Source: CAZKEW01 sp964580435 (GTDB lineage: Bacteria; Acidobacteriota; Aminicenantia; Aminicenantales; UBA8522). Taken from it: a stretch of 7,267 bases of DNA. The stretch is taken from positions 1 to 7,267 of the forward strand of contig CAZOKP010000111.1 of NCBI GenBank assembly GCA_964580435.1, in the 5' to 3' direction. The notes under the pieces were generated by a model. The model was not told the origin of the DNA, did not search any database, and saw nothing but the letters and a program-made list of their open reading frames with translations. Shown here piece by piece: positions 7,056 to 7,267 of the stretch; the stretch's first letter is position 1, and each line of letters opens with the position of its first letter. The translations under genes were made by a program, and so were the position numbers.

Positions 7056-7130
7056 TTAAGGGTAGCAATAAACGAAAACAGAGTCAAATTGCCGGGTCAG
7101 CGGTCTGAGACCATGACTCCGGCCTGTCAT
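7056..7130 (-). CDS. Possible 24-residue leader peptide ORF
   Basis: A small ORF starts at the ATG at 7128-7130 and ends with TAA at 7056-7058. It encodes 24 residues, beginning MTGRSHGLRPL and ending FVYCYP. Its strongest support is a full AGGAGG (7137-7142) six bases before the ATG, better than the ribosome site of the large gene that follows 36 nt later. It contains the hairpin at 7092-7122. There is no run of one amino acid as in classical attenuators. It resembles no known peptide, and a chance ORF is quite possible because a candidate promoter lies inside it. Confidence 0.3.
   Translation of the reverse strand: MTGRSHGLRPLTRQFDSVFVYCYP
7059..7087 (-). promoter_or_regulatory. Candidate sigma70-type promoter for the TolB/TPR-led cluster
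   Basis: On the minus strand TTGACT (7082-7087) is followed after exactly 17 bases by TACCCT (7059-7064). The -35 matches five of six positions. The -10 matches only three, but these are the first, second and last, the most conserved ones. Initiation near 7052 would leave a leader of about 33 nt before the ATG at 7019. It overlaps the small ORF at 7056-7130, so both cannot serve the same transcript. Confidence 0.4.
7092..7122 (-). repeat. Imperfect hairpin in the leader of the TolB/TPR-led cluster
   Basis: CCGG-(A)-GTCA pairs with TGAC-CCGG with a single bulged base. Inside lies the near-palindrome GGTCT-C-AGACC, separated by a 1/2-base internal loop. In RNA this gives an outer 8-bp stem and a shorter inner one. 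No U-run follows directly, so it is not a standard terminator. It could be an operator-like palindrome, an RNA structure sequestering the small ORF's beginning, or chance. Confidence 0.4.
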
Positions 7131-7209
7131 TGTCGCCCTCCTTTTCACGAGCTTATCAATAAAAAGAAGGAAATGACACCCGACACAGAGACGCACTTCG
7201 AAAAAAGGA

Positions 7210-7267
7210 TGGTGGGCGGTACTGGGCTCGAACCAGTGACCCCCGGTTTGTAAGACCGATACTCTAC
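7210..7267 (-). tRNA. tRNA-Val (anticodon TAC), 3' part
   Basis: The last 58 bases read on the minus strand as the 3' portion of a tRNA. They include the end of the D arm, then a 5-bp anticodon stem (TCGGT/ACCGG) around the 7-base loop CTTACAA. The anticodon TAC (7250-7252) reads GUA, valine. A 5-base variable loop (GGGTC) and the T arm ACTGG-TTCGAGC-CCAGT follow. The 3' acceptor strand ACCGCCC (7214-7220), discriminator A and an encoded CCA (7210-7212) complete it. The 5' acceptor strand and most of the D arm lie beyond the window. A T6 run (A6 at 7201-7206 on the plus strand) lies four bases after the CCA and could help end transcription. The gene points toward the TolB/TPR-led cluster, which begins about 190 bases downstream. 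Confidence 0.93.

Noticed and set aside
7014..7253. Rightward 79-residue ORF ending in GTGLEPVTPGL
   Set aside because: Its C-terminal half is the antisense reading of the tRNA-Val 3' end, a well-known source of spurious proteins; it has no coding support.
7201..7267. tRNA-Val 3' end as an integration (att) site for the downstream genes
   Set aside because: No second copy of the tRNA 3' end was seen elsewhere in the window, and no integrase gene is present.

Overview
The window is a bacterial chromosome segment with compact gene spacing, strong AGGAGG-type ribosome binding sites in places, an encoded CCA on the tRNA, and mixed base composition. The style of the large TolB-like/TPR membrane protein, including its C-terminal signature, together with an MttB-family methyltransferase, resembles uncultured anaerobic lineages such as Candidatus Aminicenantes or relatives of Acidobacteriota. 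That assignment is from memory of family style and is tentative.

Layout. On the left, running rightward, is the C-terminal part of an MttB-family corrinoid methyltransferase (1-644, 5' end outside the window). It converges on a leftward 1-pyrroline-5-carboxylate dehydrogenase (711-2285). The 66 bases between their stop codons are almost filled by a long, near-perfect inverted repeat (655-713) that should act as a bidirectional terminator and may be a copy of a dispersed palindromic repeat.

From 2356 to 7019 three leftward genes form a tight cluster, in transcription order: a four-helix membrane protein with a TolB-like domain and TPRs, an exported beta-sandwich protein, and a zinc-ribbon / single-TM / helical-repeat / retropepsin-like aspartic protease fusion. 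The gaps are 33 nt and then a 7-nt overlap. The predicted topologies place the TolB/TPR part in the cytoplasm, and the beta-sandwich protein and the protease outside the inner membrane. The cluster therefore looks like a small cell-envelope module, though no specific function can be read from the sequence. The dehydrogenase follows after 70 nt with its own strong Shine-Dalgarno sequence and a possible promoter of its own, and it differs visibly in base composition.

Upstream of the cluster, 7020-7209 holds a candidate sigma70 promoter, a 24-codon ORF with a perfect Shine-Dalgarno sequence, and a hairpin. At the right edge is the 3' part of a leftward tRNA-Val(TAC). No CRISPR array, insertion sequence or complete mobile element was seen.
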